A DNA stretch of 64,000 nt from contig JAVBTX010000035.1 in NCBI GenBank assembly GCA_031555935.1, positions 9,495 to 73,494 on the forward strand. The letters run 5' to 3'. This document shows, piece by piece, positions 36,266 to 43,778 of the stretch (position 1 is the first letter of the stretch; each line of letters starts with the position of its first letter). The position numbers and the translations under genes are program-made. The notes beneath the pieces are model-generated. The model was given only the letters and a program-made list of their open reading frames with translations. It ran no database searches and was not told the origin of the DNA. The stretch comes from Roseburia_C sp031555935. GTDB lineage: Bacteria; Bacillota; Clostridia; Lachnospirales; Lachnospiraceae.

Positions 36266-37816
36266 TTATAAATCATCTATAATTGGTAATCGAACGATGA
36301 CTGTAACACCTTTTCCAAGTGCGCCTGCAATAGTCAGTCCATATTTTTTGCCGTATCTGGTGCGAATCCGTCGATGTATGTTTGCAAGCGCAATGCCTTT
36401 GAGACTGTGTTCAGCATACTCCAATTCGGCGGCCGTATTCAGTGTGTCTTGTAATTTCAAGATAGCTTCTGGCAACATTCCTTGTCCATTGTCGGACACC
36501 TCAAACACAATATCGCTACCTTCTATTCTGCCGTTTATGGATAGCTGGCAATCGTTTGGCTTATTTCCCATACCGTGTGTCAGTGCATTTTCCACGAGTG
36601 GTTGTAAAATATGTGTTGGCATCGTGTATTCAACAAGTCGGTCGTCAACATCAATGCCAATGTTATATTTGTCGTTATGGCGGATGTTCATGATTTCAAT
36701 ATAATAGTTCAGGCTTTCTAACTGCTCATAAATATTAACCTCTTCGTCCGCTTCGTGCAGAGTGCGAAGCATTCCAGCAAGATTATGAGTTGCCGCCGCC
36801 GCCTTCCCTGTATTATCCTGCTCCAACAGACTCTCAATACAGTCAATGGTATTCACAATAAAGTGAGCATCAATCTGTGTTTTCAACATTACCATCTGCA
36901 TATTGTCAGATTTTTCCAGCATTGGACTTACCATTTTGGCAGAGAGCAAGCGATATAATGCGAAAATGGCAATGAAAAACGTAGGCAGAATGATTAATGA
37001 CATCGTAAAAAATAATCGTTCGGTATAATTTAGAGCTTCTTTGGTAATGGCGGTCGCGGCATACAAATCACTTCCGGTCACCGGCATAATTGTCACCGAG
37101 CCGTATCGCTCATCAAGCTGGGATGCATCTTGACCGGTTAGCGCTTCGTTACTCGATAGTAAAATAATATCGTTGAAAATAACAGCACTGTCAATGCCAG
37201 TGATGGTATTGAGTTCCAACAGGGTACGCTGCACCTTTCCGACGTTGGAAAGCGTAACCATATATCCGACTGGGGCGGAGGGCTTAGAGTCATTCGTAAA
37301 AACAGGATTTACAAGGCAGAAGTAATCGGTTCCATCCAGTTCCGTCACCGAATAGGATGATATAGCACCGCGTTTTATTTCATTATGTAATGTACTAATT
37401 GCGGTGTTGCTGATGCCACCGGTAAATCGAAAGATAGAGCCATCGGTGGTGATAGTAATAATACTGTCAGTGTTGATATGAGGATAGGTCGTTTTGCGGA
37501 TAATCTCGGACACCGCCGCGGCTTTTTCGTAGTAAGTTTCGGCGTCTTTTTCGGCTAAAAACTCTTGTACATAGACACTCCCCGAAAGCGTCGAGGACAC
37601 GATTGCCATGTCGGAAAACTCCCCATCCAACTCCATCAGCAGGCTATTCTCAACCAAAGTGGCGGTTTCATTCATGTTCTGTTCAACTTTTGAAAACATG
37701 ATATTTTGATATATAATCAGCATTAATAAAACAAAGGCAAAAAAACTGACGATAATAGCAATAAACCGCCGCTTAAGAGTTGTGTTATGCAGATATGACA
37801 GTGTTTTATTTTCCAT
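36266..37816 (-). CDS. LytS/YesM-type sensor histidine kinase, module B
   Basis: 516 residues, paralogue of the module A kinase. Membrane segments about 18-40 and 268-290 flank the extracytoplasmic sensor; phospho-acceptor H318 in KTQIDAHFIVNTID; HATPase motifs QPLVENALTHG and SDNGQGM. An upstream in-frame ATG at 37852 is inside the regulator gene; ATG 37816 is 7 nt from GGGAGG and gives an 11-nt overlap with the regulator, exactly as in module A. Sensor domains of the two kinases keep motifs such as APVGY and TGID but differ widely, so they may detect different ligands. Confidence 0.92.
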   Translation of the reverse strand: MENKTLSYLHNTTLKRRFIAIIVSFFAFVLLMLIIYQNIMFSKVEQNMNETATLVENSLLMELDGEFSDMAIVSSTLSGSVYVQEFLAEKDAETYYEKAAAVSEIIRKTTYPHINTDSIITITTDGSIFRFTGGISNTAISTLHNEIKRGAISSYSVTELDGTDYFCLVNPVFTNDSKPSAPVGYMVTLSNVGKVQRTLLELNTITGIDSAVIFNDIILLSSNEALTGQDASQLDERYGSVTIMPVTGSDLYAATAITKEALNYTERLFFTMSLIILPTFFIAIFALYRLLSAKMVSPMLEKSDNMQMVMLKTQIDAHFIVNTIDCIESLLEQDNTGKAAAATHNLAGMLRTLHEADEEVNIYEQLESLNYYIEIMNIRHNDKYNIGIDVDDRLVEYTMPTHILQPLVENALTHGMGNKPNDCQLSINGRIEGSDIVFEVSDNGQGMLPEAILKLQDTLNTAAELEYAEHSLKGIALANIHRRIRTRYGKKYGLTIAGALGKGVTVIVRLPIIDDL

Positions 37817-38537
37817 ATTGAGCCTCCCTGAATCGTGTGGGTGAGATGCCATGACTCTTGTGAAATACGCGGGTAAAATATAATGGGTCGCTATATCCGC
37901 AGTTTATAGCGATTTCTTTTATCGGTCGGTCGGTGGTACGTAGCAATTCTTCTGCATGTTCCATCCGCAAGGCATTTATGTATACCGAAAAGGTAACGTC
38001 CATGTGTTTGGCAAATAGATTGCAGACAGCACCAGAGGTAATTCCAAAGCGCTCGGATATGGTTTCAAGGGTATGATTCATATTTGAGTATTCTTTTAGG
38101 TAATGCAGGATTTCGTTAAGTTTTTGTGAGGGGGTATGCTTCTCAATTTGGGGCAGAACATAATCAATTTTGTTTACAAGGCGGTTAAGTAAATCAACTA
38201 GGTCGCAGTCGGCAATTGGTTTTACAAGATAATCAAAGCCGTATAATAGGAATAGCTTTCGCACCTCCTGATATTCGTTATAGGCACTCACAATTACGAA
38301 CAGTGGCCGAAAAATGTCGCCTTTTAATTCCTCCAAAAGCTCGATTCCGGTAAACCCAGGCATTTTTAAATCACTAATCACAACATCAGGGCGGATTGCG
38401 CGGATTGCTTCCAGAGCTGCCAGCGGGTTGGTTTCCGCTCCGATTATTTCAAATCCGCTCTCGAAAAACAGCCTTCGTCTGGCCCAATATTTATCAATTA
38501 CAAGTTGATCATCGTCCACAAGGTATACGGTGCGCAT
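37806..38537 (-). CDS. YesN-type response regulator (REC + AraC HTH), module B
   Basis: 243 residues. VDDD (7-10), D56 in ISDLKMP, K in DYLVKPI; C-terminal AraC HTH pair (IKEIAINCGYSDPLYFTRVFHKSHGISPTRFR). GGAGGTGG precedes the ATG. First gene of the operon with the kinase. Its own promoter carries the tandem repeat pair, implying autoactivation. Paralogue of the module A regulator; conservation of the DNA-recognition helices suggests overlapping operators (inference). Confidence 0.93.
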   Translation of the reverse strand: MRTVYLVDDDQLVIDKYWARRRLFFESGFEIIGAETNPLAALEAIRAIRPDVVISDLKMPGFTGIELLEELKGDIFRPLFVIVSAYNEYQEVRKLFLLYGFDYLVKPIADCDLVDLLNRLVNKIDYVLPQIEKHTPSQKLNEILHYLKEYSNMNHTLETISERFGITSGAVCNLFAKHMDVTFSVYINALRMEHAEELLRTTDRPIKEIAINCGYSDPLYFTRVFHKSHGISPTRFREAQYGK

Positions 38538-38597
38538 TGGCCACCTCCAATCTTAACGTCCTATTGTTGCCAAAAGCCTATTGGTTAGGCTTTACAT

Positions 38598-38660
38598 ATT
38601 GTATCATATTTAAATGGCGACTAATATGGGATATATTCACATTATATGGATTATCTTCAT
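38598..38660 (-). promoter_or_regulatory. Autoregulated promoter of the module B regulator-kinase operon
   Basis: Plus-strand repeats ATGGGATATATTCA (38626-38639) and ATGGATTATCTTCA (38646-38659) are 20 bp apart. A minus-strand extended -10 TGA-TACAAT (TACAAT at 38603-38598) lies 23 bp from the proximal repeat, matching the two surface-operon promoters. The pair also lies just upstream of the divergent binding-protein promoter. Confidence 0.65.
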
Positions 38661-38664
38661 GTTT

Positions 38665-38693
38665 TAAAAAATTGCAATAATCTGTGATATAAT
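38665..38693 (+). promoter_or_regulatory. Promoter of the module B solute-binding protein
   Basis: Extended -10 TGA-TATAAT (TATAAT 38688-38693) with a weak -35 (38665-38670), directly downstream of the operator repeat pair. GGAGG precedes the ATG at 38727. Confidence 0.6.
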
Positions 38694-38726
38694 AAGTGCT
38701 AGAAAATTATTTTTGGAGGAAAAATC

Positions 38727-40331
38727 ATGCGTGTGCGCTCAAAAGGTATAACCATATTTTTATGTATCTGTATGTTTGGTATTTTTTCAGCCTGCTTCCA
38801 AGCAGACGTGAAAGAGGACAAACAGATTACGGTGCACCTTACGGCACCGTTGAATAGTTATATCGAGGATTTTGACACCAATCAGTATAAGCTGTGGCTT
38901 GAAGAACAGACGGGCTTGAAAATAGAAATAACATGGCTTCCGGCAGAAGATGCAGAACAAATTGTGCGGCAACAGCTTCAAACAGGGCAGGGATTGCCGG
39001 ATGCATACATCGGCTTTGGCAATCTGGATATTTTCCGTAACCCAAATATCCAAAAGTATGGAGAAGAAGGGGTTATTGTTTCGTTGAATGAACTTATTGA
39101 AAAATACGGTGTGAATACAAAAAATCTGTTTTCTGAAATGCCGGAATATAATATCCGTCAGTTGATGACCTCGGCTGATGGTCACATTTATTTTATGCCT
39201 GGGTTTAGTTCTTCCACCATCACCCGTTTTCGTCAGGTCATGTGGGTCAACAAGGGCTGGCTTGATGCACTTAATATGGAAGTACCAACCACCACCGATG
39301 AGTTTTACAACATGCTTTTGGCTTTCAAGACCGACGACCCAAACGGCAATGGCATCGCCGATGAGATACCGTTGGCGGGAACGGAAGCTTCTTACTCCAA
39401 GCAACCATATGATTTCTTTTTTAATGCTTTTATTTACAACGATATAAACAATTCTCGCATTATTCTTGAAAATGGCGTGGTAGGTTTCGCTCCCATCAGA
39501 GATGAGTGGCGTGAAGCACTAAAATATATGCGTGGTCTGTATGACGATGGCTTATATTCACCGTTATCTTTTACACAGGATGACCAGCAGATGAAGCAGT
39601 TGGCGAATGATACCAACGACATCCTCGGCGCGTTCCTATCACCTGGTATTACATTAACGGTTTTGCAAAATTCACCGGAAACGATGGAGCGTTACGTTGG
39701 TATTGGTCCGCTGGCTGGCCCCGAGGGGGTGAAGTTAGCCACGGTGTTTACGCCGATGCCGAAACCATGCGGTGTTATTACCGCAGCGTGTAATTATCCA
39801 GAGGAAGTCTTTCAGCTATTTGACTTGATGCTTTCCGAAGAAGCCAGCTTGATGGGGCGTTATGGGGAACAAGGCGTTGACTGGGATTTTGCCGAGCCGG
39901 GAGAAGTGAGTATATACGAAACCCCTGCGACAATTCGCATTATCAATCAGCTTTGGAACACAACACAGAACAAACATCTAATGCAGATTTGTCCTTATGT
40001 TTCCCGGTCGAAGTATTCAGGCGGCGTCACATGGAACGGTGAAAAAACGGACGGTGAGTATATGAATGCGCAGGCGACATCTTTATATCAGGATTGTGAA
40101 CCGGATGAATTTGTAAAAGTGTTAATTTATACGCCGGAGGAAGAGGAGCAGATACAAAAAATCAGGACCGATATCGAAGCCCATGTTGGCGAAACGGTGA
40201 TTGCCTTCATTACTGGTGAGCGAGATATCTATGATGATAGTGAATGGCAAAAGGTGGTTGAGGAATTTGATGATTTGGGGCTGAACGAATTTTTGTCAGT
40301 TGCTCAGATTGCGTATCATCGGGGCAAATAA
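38727..40331 (+). CDS. LplA-type solute-binding lipoprotein, module B
   Basis: 534 residues. Lipoprotein signal with lipobox FSAC (Cys about residue 23). The mature part is paralogous to the module A protein, with DFDTNQYKLWLEEQTGL, VPTTTDEFYNML and DDPNGNGIADEIP. Expected outside the membrane, bound to lipid, carrying an oligosaccharide-type binding cleft. No permease nearby. Divergent to the regulator-kinase pair; may deliver ligand to the kinase. GGAGG is 9 nt before the ATG. Confidence 0.92.
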   Translation: MRVRSKGITIFLCICMFGIFSACFQADVKEDKQITVHLTAPLNSYIEDFDTNQYKLWLEEQTGLKIEITWLPAEDAEQIVRQQLQTGQGLPDAYIGFGNLDIFRNPNIQKYGEEGVIVSLNELIEKYGVNTKNLFSEMPEYNIRQLMTSADGHIYFMPGFSSSTITRFRQVMWVNKGWLDALNMEVPTTTDEFYNMLLAFKTDDPNGNGIADEIPLAGTEASYSKQPYDFFFNAFIYNDINNSRIILENGVVGFAPIRDEWREALKYMRGLYDDGLYSPLSFTQDDQQMKQLANDTNDILGAFLSPGITLTVLQNSPETMERYVGIGPLAGPEGVKLATVFTPMPKPCGVITAACNYPEEVFQLFDLMLSEEASLMGRYGEQGVDWDFAEPGEVSIYETPATIRIINQLWNTTQNKHLMQICPYVSRSKYSGGVTWNGEKTDGEYMNAQATSLYQDCEPDEFVKVLIYTPEEEEQIQKIRTDIEAHVGETVIAFITGERDIYDDSEWQKVVEEFDDLGLNEFLSVAQIAYHRGK

Positions 40332-40379
40332 GTAAACCACTAAATATAAAAAGAATCTAAATATTCTTAAAAAACAAGA

Positions 40380-40419
40380 AACCATCCCAGAATGATTGAC
40401 AAAATGTTCTGGGATGGTT
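40380..40419 (+). terminator. Hairpin/terminator upstream of rpn copy 2
   Basis: 13-bp stem 40380-40392 / 40407-40419, equivalent of 14161-14198 with compensatory base changes. It ends the solute-binding protein transcript and is part of the block shared with rpn copy 1. Confidence 0.65.
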
Positions 40420-40514
40420 TATGTTATAAACAAATCTTTAGAAAGATTCTGCTTTCTAAAAATTCTAATGTTTCATGGCTGATTCAGCCCATATTCATAA
40501 CATATTTATAGACT

Positions 40515-40565
40515 GTAAAAGAAACAAAAAAGGTCATTGTCAAGAACGGTTTCTTTTACTATAAT
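40515..40565 (+). promoter_or_regulatory. Promoter of rpn copy 2, embedded in an inverted repeat
   Basis: TTGTCA (40537-40542), 17 bp, TATAAT (40560-40565); inverted repeat GTAAAAGAAAC (40515-40525) / GTTTCTTTTAC (40549-40559), as at copy 1. Confidence 0.75.
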
Positions 40566-40581
40566 AAAAGGAGAAGAACAT

Positions 40582-41415
40582 ATGACAAATGAAATTAAGA
40601 TGTACGAGCAATTGCAGCTAAAGGATGATTTCTTATTTGCTAAGATAATGAGTGATAAAGAAATTTGTAAACGTTTACTGGAAATCATTTTAGATGTAAA
40701 AATTTCAGATATTGTTTACTTAGAGCCCCAGAAGACAATTGACCTAACAGCTAATGCCAAAAGTGTCCGGTTGGATGTTTATGTTGCAGATGAAAGTCAC
40801 AAAATTTATTATGTAGAGATGCAGACATTTAATCGGAAGAATCTGCCACGGCGAAGCCGCTATTATCAAGGAATGTCAGATTTAGATTCATTGGAAAAGG
40901 GCATGGACTATAATGCTTTAAATGACAGCTATATTATCTTTATTTGTATGTTTGATTTGTTTGGAAAGGGTCGCAGTATCTATACGTTTCAGAATTGCTG
41001 TAAAGAGGATAATAGTATTATATTGGCCGATGGTACGACTAAAATATTTTTGAATGCTACGGGAACTGGCGATGATGTCAGCGAAGATTTGGCAGCCTTT
41101 CTAAAATATCTAGCAGGAGAAGTAAGGGATAACAAATTTATTAAAGAGATTGATGAAGCAGTAGTAAAAGCACGCAATAATATCGATTGGAGGCATGATT
41201 ATATGACATTGGAAATGAAGTATCGAGAATTTTTGGAAGATGGCCGTGAGCTTGGACTTGAATTGGGTCGCGAGGAAGGTATACGGGTTCTAATTCAAAC
41301 ATTAAGAGAAGAGGATATTGAAGAAGAGCGTATCTTAACAAAATTAGTTACGCATTTTGGTATGAGTGAAGAACAGGCAAGGAAATACTATCAGAAGTAT
41401 ACAAATATATCATAA
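40582..41415 (+). CDS. Rpn-family recombination-promoting nuclease (copy 2)
   Basis: 277 residues. Same PD-(D/E)XK nuclease core as copy 1 (RLDVYVAD, YVEMQ, RSRYYQGMSDLDSL), one GREE unit instead of four, and a diverged helical C-terminus. ATG 40582 follows AAAGGAG; an ATG further upstream overlaps the promoter. The promoter, operator-like inverted repeat and upstream hairpin are shared with copy 1. It closes the right side of the duplicated surface-protein region. Confidence 0.9.
   Translation: MTNEIKMYEQLQLKDDFLFAKIMSDKEICKRLLEIILDVKISDIVYLEPQKTIDLTANAKSVRLDVYVADESHKIYYVEMQTFNRKNLPRRSRYYQGMSDLDSLEKGMDYNALNDSYIIFICMFDLFGKGRSIYTFQNCCKEDNSIILADGTTKIFLNATGTGDDVSEDLAAFLKYLAGEVRDNKFIKEIDEAVVKARNNIDWRHDYMTLEMKYREFLEDGRELGLELGREEGIRVLIQTLREEDIEEERILTKLVTHFGMSEEQARKYYQKYTNIS
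41203..41415 (+). CDS. Candidate intragenic short Rpn product, copy 2 (70 aa)
   Basis: In-frame ATG, again codon 208, with GGAGG at the same 9-nt spacing. It would yield the C-terminal helical segment only. Conservation of both the site and its Shine-Dalgarno in the two diverged copies is the evidence; expression is inferred. Confidence 0.4.
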   Translation: MTLEMKYREFLEDGRELGLELGREEGIRVLIQTLREEDIEEERILTKLVTHFGMSEEQARKYYQKYTNIS

Positions 41416-41429
41416 AGATAAATTAAAAG

Positions 41430-41462
41430 TCCCTAACTTTTCGAAGTTTGGGATTTTTTTTA
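41430..41462 (+). terminator. Intrinsic terminator of rpn copy 2
   Basis: TCCCTAACTT (41430-41439), TTCG tetraloop, AAGTTTGGGA (41444-41453), then T8. Copy 1 lacks an equivalent, having the GLUG-linked hairpin instead. Confidence 0.88.
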
Positions 41463-41559
41463 AAAAAATTTCATTTTTTTTCGATTTTGGGGAACCAAAT
41501 CGATGTTTATTTCGTCTAATATAAGGAGTGTCAAAAATATGTGATGTGGGTGAAACGAA

Positions 41560-42024
41560 TTGAGCGAGATTACGAAGGAAGAATTTAGTGAAAACATTAA
41601 ACGGTATCAACTAGAATTATATCGTTTTGCTTTTTCTATTTCGAAGACAGAAGATAAAGCGCAGGAAATCGTACAGAAAGCAATTGTGGGCGCCTTCAAA
41701 GGCAGAGGGACATTGCGAAAACCAGAAGAATTTAAATCATGGATGATGCAAAGGGTAGCGGACGAATCAAAGCAAATTTTTAAAACAATAAAACGTTTGG
41801 GACATGTTGAGGATAGAAAAGCATATCAAGATAAGTCAAAAGCGGATTGCGGTTTATGGGATTTTATCATGCAATTAGATGATAACGTCCGTCCGATACT
41901 CGTATTATTTTATTATGATAATTATTCGACGAAGGAAATCGGTAAGATGATAAGAAGGCCGGAATGGGTTGTAGAATCACGGCTTTCGGGGGCGAGAGAG
42001 AAACTGAAAACATTTATTAGTTAG
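41560..42024 (+). CDS. Small sigma-70 family (ECF-like) RNA polymerase sigma factor
   Basis: 154 residues. Region 2 (YQLELYRFAFSISKTEDKAQEIVQKAIV) and region 4 (PILVLFYYDNYSTKEIGKMIRRPEWVVESRLSGAREKL) are recognisable. It directs RNA polymerase to a small regulon. TTG start 7 nt after GTGGGTG; no ATG occurs before region 2. The next gene, 17 nt downstream, encodes a membrane-anchored protein likely to be its anti-sigma factor. The regulon is unknown. Confidence 0.85.
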   Translation: MSEITKEEFSENIKRYQLELYRFAFSISKTEDKAQEIVQKAIVGAFKGRGTLRKPEEFKSWMMQRVADESKQIFKTIKRLGHVEDRKAYQDKSKADCGLWDFIMQLDDNVRPILVLFYYDNYSTKEIGKMIRRPEWVVESRLSGAREKLKTFIS

Positions 42025-42041
42025 TATGAAAGTAGGAAAAA

Positions 42042-43208
42042 ATGAAAAATTTAATCAATGCTAGAATTGCCAGTCTGGCTGAAAAGTCAGTTCTCAAGAT
42101 TCCGGCAAACTATGACACAGATGTATCCCATCTGTTGGTTGATTTGCAAAGACAAGAATCATTGGTGCGATTTGTACCACTGAAACGTGCAGTTGCGATG
42201 GCGGCAGTATTTGTATTTGTTTTTAATGTAGGTGTATATGCAACAGTTCATTACGTTCAGGAACGAATGGATGCAATGGGTAGCAATGAAAAAAGTAGCT
42301 ACGTAGAGAATCTGCAAAATGCAGAGGTTGACGTTGATAAGTATTCTAGGCCATTGACAACAGAAGAGATGAAGAAGCTTGAGAGGTTACGTATTGATTA
42401 TGAATCAAAGGCAGTAGTCCCAGAGGGTGAGCTACTGCAAGTGGATTCAGAGGATGAGGTACAAGCAGATAGATTGTGCTTTGTGACAGCAACGAGTACC
42501 TTTTACTTTCCCAAACGGGAATCGACTGCGGAAGAATTACTTCAATTTCTAGATTTTTATTATAAACGAGATTATAGTATTTTGGATGCAAATATGGGGC
42601 AACTGACCAATCAGAAAGTAGCAAATGTTGATGCTGGTTATATTGTGACTGCCAAGGAGGCGACCCAGACGGCTTCGCAGTTGTTAGAAGATATTTATGG
42701 AATCGTTGTAACTGGAGACAATTATAGTGCAGAATTAAAGCATTATAATGCTGAGATTATGGATGATATGTATTGGATTACATTTCCGCAGCTTGGTAAT
42801 GCGTACTTGTTCGCAATTGATGCAAATAGTGGAGGGCTGAAATCCTTGCGGTATCAGAGTACCGCATCAACGACTGCCGAGTTAGTAGTAGATCAAGCTT
42901 CTTATCTGGAGATTTATGAAAAAATAAAGGATTTGTTGTCAGCAAATCTTTTGAAAGAGCGAGATATTGAAAATGTATATTTGGAATATTTATATGATGC
43001 GTCATCTGTCTTGTACCATGACACGATTCAATATTATTTTGAGTTAGAGGATGGAAGTGGATATAACATTACATATAATTGTAAGAACCAAGTGATACAG
43101 AGCATCTTGTCGGTTGAAAATAGTACTAATTTAAAACAAAGTCTAGAGAAAAATGCAGAATATTGCCAGATACATAATTTGGAACAAAAAATTCTTACCA
43201 TTCAATGA
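42042..43208 (+). CDS. Membrane-anchored putative anti-sigma factor
   Basis: 388 residues. A short cytosolic N-terminus (about 1-48, LINARIASLAEKSVLKIPANYD), one membrane helix (about 49-68) and a large extracytoplasmic region with at least two PepSY-like repeats (e.g. ATQTASQLLEDIYGIVV; NLKERDIENVYLEYL region). The layout and position behind the sigma gene fit an anti-sigma factor that senses an extracellular cue. No zinc HxxxCxxC motif in the N-terminus. Function is inferred from context. Confidence 0.7.
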   Translation: MKNLINARIASLAEKSVLKIPANYDTDVSHLLVDLQRQESLVRFVPLKRAVAMAAVFVFVFNVGVYATVHYVQERMDAMGSNEKSSYVENLQNAEVDVDKYSRPLTTEEMKKLERLRIDYESKAVVPEGELLQVDSEDEVQADRLCFVTATSTFYFPKRESTAEELLQFLDFYYKRDYSILDANMGQLTNQKVANVDAGYIVTAKEATQTASQLLEDIYGIVVTGDNYSAELKHYNAEIMDDMYWITFPQLGNAYLFAIDANSGGLKSLRYQSTASTTAELVVDQASYLEIYEKIKDLLSANLLKERDIENVYLEYLYDASSVLYHDTIQYYFELEDGSGYNITYNCKNQVIQSILSVENSTNLKQSLEKNAEYCQIHNLEQKILTIQ

Positions 43209-43275
43209 TTGTAAAAGGTGAACCTATGTTTCTCCTTATACAATAGATTAATTACAACAAAGGAGGAACTTAGTA

Positions 43276-43686
43276 TTGAAGAAAAGACTAAGTAAAAGAA
43301 TTGGCTGCTTAATGCTTGTACTATGCCTATTTGGATTAGAATGCAATGCCATAAGCGCCAGAGAATTACCGGTATTAATTACCGCACAGACAGACCTCAC
43401 GGATTTAGCACAATATGATACCGATGGTGATGGTCTGATTGCCGCCATTGTGATTGGCTCTGAACCAAGTGAAAACAGTGGTGGTATAAGACCAATGTCT
43501 TCGGTTGGAGATAATGGTGTGCGATTACGCAGTGCTCCAAACACGAGTGCTACCGTTTTAGAATTAATGTATGAGGGCGAGTATGTATTTGTAGACCTCA
43601 ATAAAAATATAGCGGGATGGTATTATTTGCAGCGTTTCAAAACCGGCACTTGGGGCTATGCAAGCTCGTTATATATTTATGCGTAA
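43276..43686 (+). CDS. Secreted bacterial SH3-domain protein
   Basis: 136 residues. Signal peptide (about 1-28, ending AISARE), a short linker with DTDGDGLIAAI (calcium-loop-like), and an SH3_3 domain VRLRSAPNTSATVLELMYEGEYV (split: VRLRSAPN, TSATVLELM). SH3 domains of this type bind peptidoglycan or cell-wall peptides. TTG start, 9 nt after AGGAGG. Third gene behind the sigma/anti-sigma pair; possibly part of that operon or target. Confidence 0.8.
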   Translation: MKKRLSKRIGCLMLVLCLFGLECNAISARELPVLITAQTDLTDLAQYDTDGDGLIAAIVIGSEPSENSGGIRPMSSVGDNGVRLRSAPNTSATVLELMYEGEYVFVDLNKNIAGWYYLQRFKTGTWGYASSLYIYA

Positions 43687-43706
43687 TAAGAAATAATTTA
43701 TCGAAC

Positions 43707-43747
43707 AATAATGGAGACGGTTTAATTAAGCTGTCTCCATTATTATA
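43707..43747. terminator. Terminator after the SH3 protein
   Basis: AATAATGGAGAC (43707-43718) pairs with GTCTCCATTATT (43733-43744), followed by T-rich sequence. It can serve both the SH3 gene and the convergent DUF2935 gene. Confidence 0.75.
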
Positions 43748-43778
43748 TTCAAAAAAGACTAGCAGTATTGAGCCAACC

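Noticed and set aside
38787..39404. 205-codon ORF on the minus strand
   Set aside because: Antisense of the well-supported solute-binding protein, no start signals.
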